From NCBI RefSeq assembly GCF_009870125.1, contig NC_046679.1, positions 21,390,001-21,454,000 on the forward strand: a stretch of DNA of 64,000 nucleotides, given 5' to 3'. This DNA comes from Drosophila pseudoobscura (taxonomy: Eukaryota; Arthropoda; Insecta; Diptera; Drosophilidae). Shown piece after piece: positions 60,811-64,000 of this stretch (position 1 is its first letter; every line of letters starts with the position of its first letter). A program made the position numbers and the translations under genes. The notes below the pieces were generated by a model, which saw only the letters and a list, made by a program, of their open reading frames with translations, was not told where the DNA came from and made no database searches.

Positions 60811-61246
60811 TAAATAAAATTACTCTTGATTGTGTGTGTTCGTGTGACTTATTTTTAAATGTTTCAACATTCGCGCATTAAAATAAACTGAAGAAAAAAT
60901 AGATACTGTGGCCAAAATAATAGTTCCAAACAAAAATTTTCTAATACTTGTAAATGTTGGCACGTTAGACTTCAGTGCATGGGTCAATGGACATTTTATC
61001 CATTGAATCCAAATACTCGTGCCACATTAAATATAAAATAAGACGATATGAAGTATTTTTATTGTATTGATTGTCGAATGGATTTAGAAAATACGAAAAA
61101 AATATGTTATTTTGCGAATGGCCTTAGCAGCAGTCACAATGCAACGCGTTTGCGGCAAGTGCCAGTCACATTGTTAGCGGACATTTACAGAACAAAAACA
61201 AAATAAAACATAATAAACCTCTTTAATTTAGAGAGAAAGTCCCGAA
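60811..61246. other. Spacer Z2-Z3
   Basis: 436 bp, including the repeated upstream block AACGCGTTTGCGGCAAGTG (about 61142) also present before Z2 and Z4. No gene is seen. Confidence 0.6.
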
Positions 61247-62586
61247 ATGGCGCTTCTGTGTCGAACTTGCGGGGAGCATGCAGTAAATCCAAGGAAACTC
61301 TTTGACGAGAATGGAAACGACATATTGAAAGACATTCTCAAATTGACAGGCGTCTGGGTAGGAATGAGGCTGTGGAAATCACCTATGGATGTGTGTATAT
61401 TGATACAAACACTAAATCGAGTTCAATTTCAGCTCACTAACAGGAGAGGATTTCCATCACATATATGCGCCTCCTGTCTGCAACAGACAAATGAAGCCAT
61501 GGGATTCAGAGAATTGTGTATAAGGACGAACAAATTTTGGTACACAACTGCCGATTCCAAAACAACTGACGCAGTGCACACGGACCCCCTAATGGGAAAT
61601 GAGGGAGCGGCAATACCTAAGGAAAACAAAGAATATGTTAAAGTCGAAATTGAAACTCTGTATGAGGAAATACAGCCAGCAAGTCCATTGAGCCCTCACG
61701 GCTCGTCGAATCGTCAAAGTGAACAATATAATATAGCTAATGATAGAGAGGTTTTTGACAACGTCTTAGACTTGGACCGCCTGATAAATGAGGAGGATGC
61801 TGCGATTGTCGTTGAAGAGGAGAATAATGAAGAAATGAATGATATACCAAGTCCTCTGTCAAGTCCTAAGTCACGATTAGATTCCTGCTCTGTTACTACA
61901 AAAAAAGTATTGCGTGGTTCCAGAAAATCAAATGTTGATCCTTTACCAAAGAAAAAACGGTATCGATCCACTCGTGGTTTTTACTGTGACCAATGCGGAA
62001 AATGGTTTAAGGATAAATGCAATCTTAATGTACATTTGAAGCGGCACACTGGCGTTAAGCAGTTTGAGTGCGAAGAATGTGGTCGCAAGGAGTTGACTAT
62101 GCACCTTTTGAGCCTGCACATACGAGTAAAACATAAAGGAGAGCTACCGTACTCGTGCAAATACTGTGGACAGCGATTTGACAACTGCATAAAACGTTTA
62201 AATCATGAAAGGTGGGTAATTGCATAGGGTCTAGTGTCAGACCAACCACAGTTTGCATTTTCCTCAGGAGAAAACACAAGGAGTGCCCGGATACTCGACC
62301 TCACGTCTGTCCTGTATGCGGAAAGGCCTTCACCCGTAAGGCAGAGTTGAAGAGGCATGAGATCGTGCATACGGGCGAACAGCCATTCCAGTAAGTTAAA
62401 GTAAAGCTTATATTTACACTTTACATTTATTTAAACGTGTTTTTCCACAGCTGCGAGACCTGCGACGTTTACTTTAACCAAAATTCCAGCTTAAAAACAC
62501 ACAACCGCTCGAAGTTGCATATTAAAAAAGTTGGACAGGATCGGACCAGAATTCAGATAGATGTATTTACGGACGAGGATACTTAA
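61247..62586 (+). CDS. ZAD-C2H2 zinc-finger protein Z3
   Basis: Four exons: 61247-61357, 61433-62211, 62268-62390 and 62451-62586, giving 382 aa. It begins MALLCRTCGEH and keeps the ZAD Cys pairs and five fingers of Z2 (YCDQCGKWF, FECEECGRKEL, YSCKYCGQRF, HVCPVCGKAF, HCETCDVYF). Differences from Z2 are mostly in the acidic linker (NIANDREVFDNVLDLDRL), in the fourth finger (FTRKAELKRH against FQLKAALRRH) and in the last exon. Changes in fingertip residues could alter the DNA target. Its first intron is 75 bp, again a multiple of three and free of stops. Confidence 0.93.
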
Positions 62587-62961
62587 CGAAACAAGTAAAT
62601 GGCCCTTGATTGTGTGTGGCTTATTTTTAAATGATTCCACATTTGCGCAGAAAAGGAAGACTGAAAAGAAACAAATACTGAGGCCGAAATAGTAATGTTA
62701 ATGGATATTTTATCCATTGAATCCAAATACTCGTGCTACATTAAATATAAAACAAGACGATATGAAGTATTCTTATTGTATTGATTGACGAATGGATTTT
62801 GAAAATACGAAAAAAAATATGTTATTTTGCGAATGGCCTTAGCAGCAGTCACAATGCAACGCGTTTGCGGCAAGTGCCAGTCACATTGTTAGCGGACATT
62901 TACAGAACAAAAACAAAATAAAACATAATAAACCTCTTTAATTTAGAGAGAAAGTCCCGAA
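62587..62961. other. Spacer Z3-Z4
   Basis: 375 bp, nearly the same as the spacer before Z3 over its right two-thirds, including the block from AACGCGTTTGCGGCAAGTG to AATTTAGAGAGAAAGTCCC. No gene is seen. Confidence 0.6.
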
Positions 62962-63998
62962 ATGGCGCTTCTGTGTCGAACTTGCGGGGAGCATGCAGTA
63001 AATCCAAGGAAACTCTTTGACGAGAATGGAAACGACATATTGAACGACATCCTCAAACTGACAGGCATCTGGGTAGAAATGAGGCCGTAGAATTCATTCA
63101 TATAAACATTAAATCGAGTTAAATTTCAGCTTACTAACAGGGTAGGATTTCCATCACATATATGCGCCTCCTGCCTGCAACAGTCAAATGAAGCCATGGC
63201 ATTCAGAGATCTTTGTATAAGGACAAACAACCTTTGGTACGAAACACACGATGCTGATTTTAAAAGGGCTGATGACGCAGTGCACATGAACCCCTTAATT
63301 AGTAACGATAAAGCACCGAAGCCAGATGAAACTAAGGAATATTTCACAGTGGAAATTGAAACTCTGTGTGAGGAATTAAAGCCAGTAAGTCCTTTGAGCC
63401 ATCATGGTAAATCAGATGCATTTTACAAGAAAGTTTCGTCGTGTCGTCAGCGAAATCCATCAAATATGCTCAAAAGAGCCGTGAAAGAACAATCTGAGAA
63501 AATAGATAATAATGGAGAGTTTCATGATGAGCTTTTGGACTTCGACCCCCTGATAAATGAGGATGCTGAGCTTGTCCTTGACGAGGAAGATCATGATGAA
63601 GACAAAGTTAGTAAAAGGCCTTTGTCAAGTCGTAAGTCACGGTTAGATTCGTGCTCTGTTCCTAAGAAACGGGTATTTCGTGGATCCAGAAAATCAGATG
63701 TTGATCCAGTTATAAAACCTGAAAAGAATATTGCCAAGAAGCGATATAGAAGAGCCATTGGTGGTTTTTGCTGCGACCAATGCGGGAAATGGTTCAAAGA
63801 TAAAAGCAATCTTAATGTACATTTGACGCGCCACACAGGCGTCAAGCAGTTTGAATGTGAGGAGTGTGGTCGCAAGGAGTTTACTATGCACCTTTTGAGC
63901 CTGCACATACGAGTAAAACATAATGGGGAGCTGCCATACTCGTGCAAGTACTGTGGACAGCGCTTTGACAACTGCATAAAACGATTAAGGCATGAAAG
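62962..63998 (+). CDS. ZAD-C2H2 zinc-finger protein Z4, 5' part (cut by window edge)
   Basis: Visible exons are 62962-63072 and 63130-63998; the window ends exactly on the GT donor after exon 2. The ZAD Cys pairs are present (LLCRTCGEH and HICASCLQ). The linker is longer than in Z2 and Z3 and, in KEQSEKIDNNGEF and LLDFDPL, resembles Z1. Three fingers are seen: CCDQCGKWF, FECEECGRKEF and YSCKYCGQRF. The last two expected fingers lie outside the window. The first intron is 57 bp and contains an in-frame TAG, unlike those of Z2 and Z3. Confidence 0.92.
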
Positions 63999-64000
63999 GT

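Overview
The window looks like Drosophila nuclear DNA, probably from the obscura group. Introns are mostly 50-70 bp with GT..AG ends. The interspersed repeats are of the mini-me/DINE-1/SGM type and carry a (GTCY)n tract. The order of conserved genes (a large EcKL kinase cluster, then RIOK2, GlnRS, a Pin4-type parvulin, Kdsr, Rer1) matches what I recall of D. melanogaster 3R near 96C (Muller element E). I could not run an alignment, so the species call is inference.

Bases 1-46919 hold a tandem cluster of 20 EcKL genes (ecdysteroid-kinase-like, CHK domain, aminoglycoside-phosphotransferase fold). I label them E1-E20: 17 complete, one cut by the left edge (E1), and two clear pseudogenes (psi-E3, psi-E9). 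Three subgroups can be told apart by N-terminus, active-site wording and introns. Group A is E1, E2, E4-E7 and E10-E14, all on the plus strand, often beginning NPNE..-IPKW with N-HGD-xW-xNN. Group B is psi-E3, E8, psi-E9, E15 and E16, beginning FNADEL-APEWLN with CHGDFHLRN. Group C is E17-E20, with AHGD/VHGD and only the last intron kept. The last intron is phase 1 and sits at the same place in every gene where it can be placed. Two complete genes have altered catalytic motifs: E5 has HCD and E14 has LTD in place of HGD.

Three interspersed repeat copies break the cluster at about 1.2-1.6, 15.7-18.7 and 34.9-35.5 kb. The middle copy contains an AT-rich minisatellite of about 1.5 kb with 38/39-bp units.

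Bases 47.5-56 kb hold housekeeping genes: RIOK2 (-) divergent from GlnRS (+), a Pin4-type parvulin (-) tail to tail with GlnRS and divergent from Kdsr (+), and Rer1 (-). Rer1 has a striking feature. Its TGA stop is followed directly by CAA TTA and then by 65 open codons in the same frame, so it is a strong candidate for stop-codon readthrough.

Bases 57.5-64 kb hold four tandem ZAD-C2H2 zinc-finger genes spaced 1.7-1.9 kb apart, the last cut by the right edge. I recognised no LTR element, retrovirus, tRNA, rRNA or CRISPR array.
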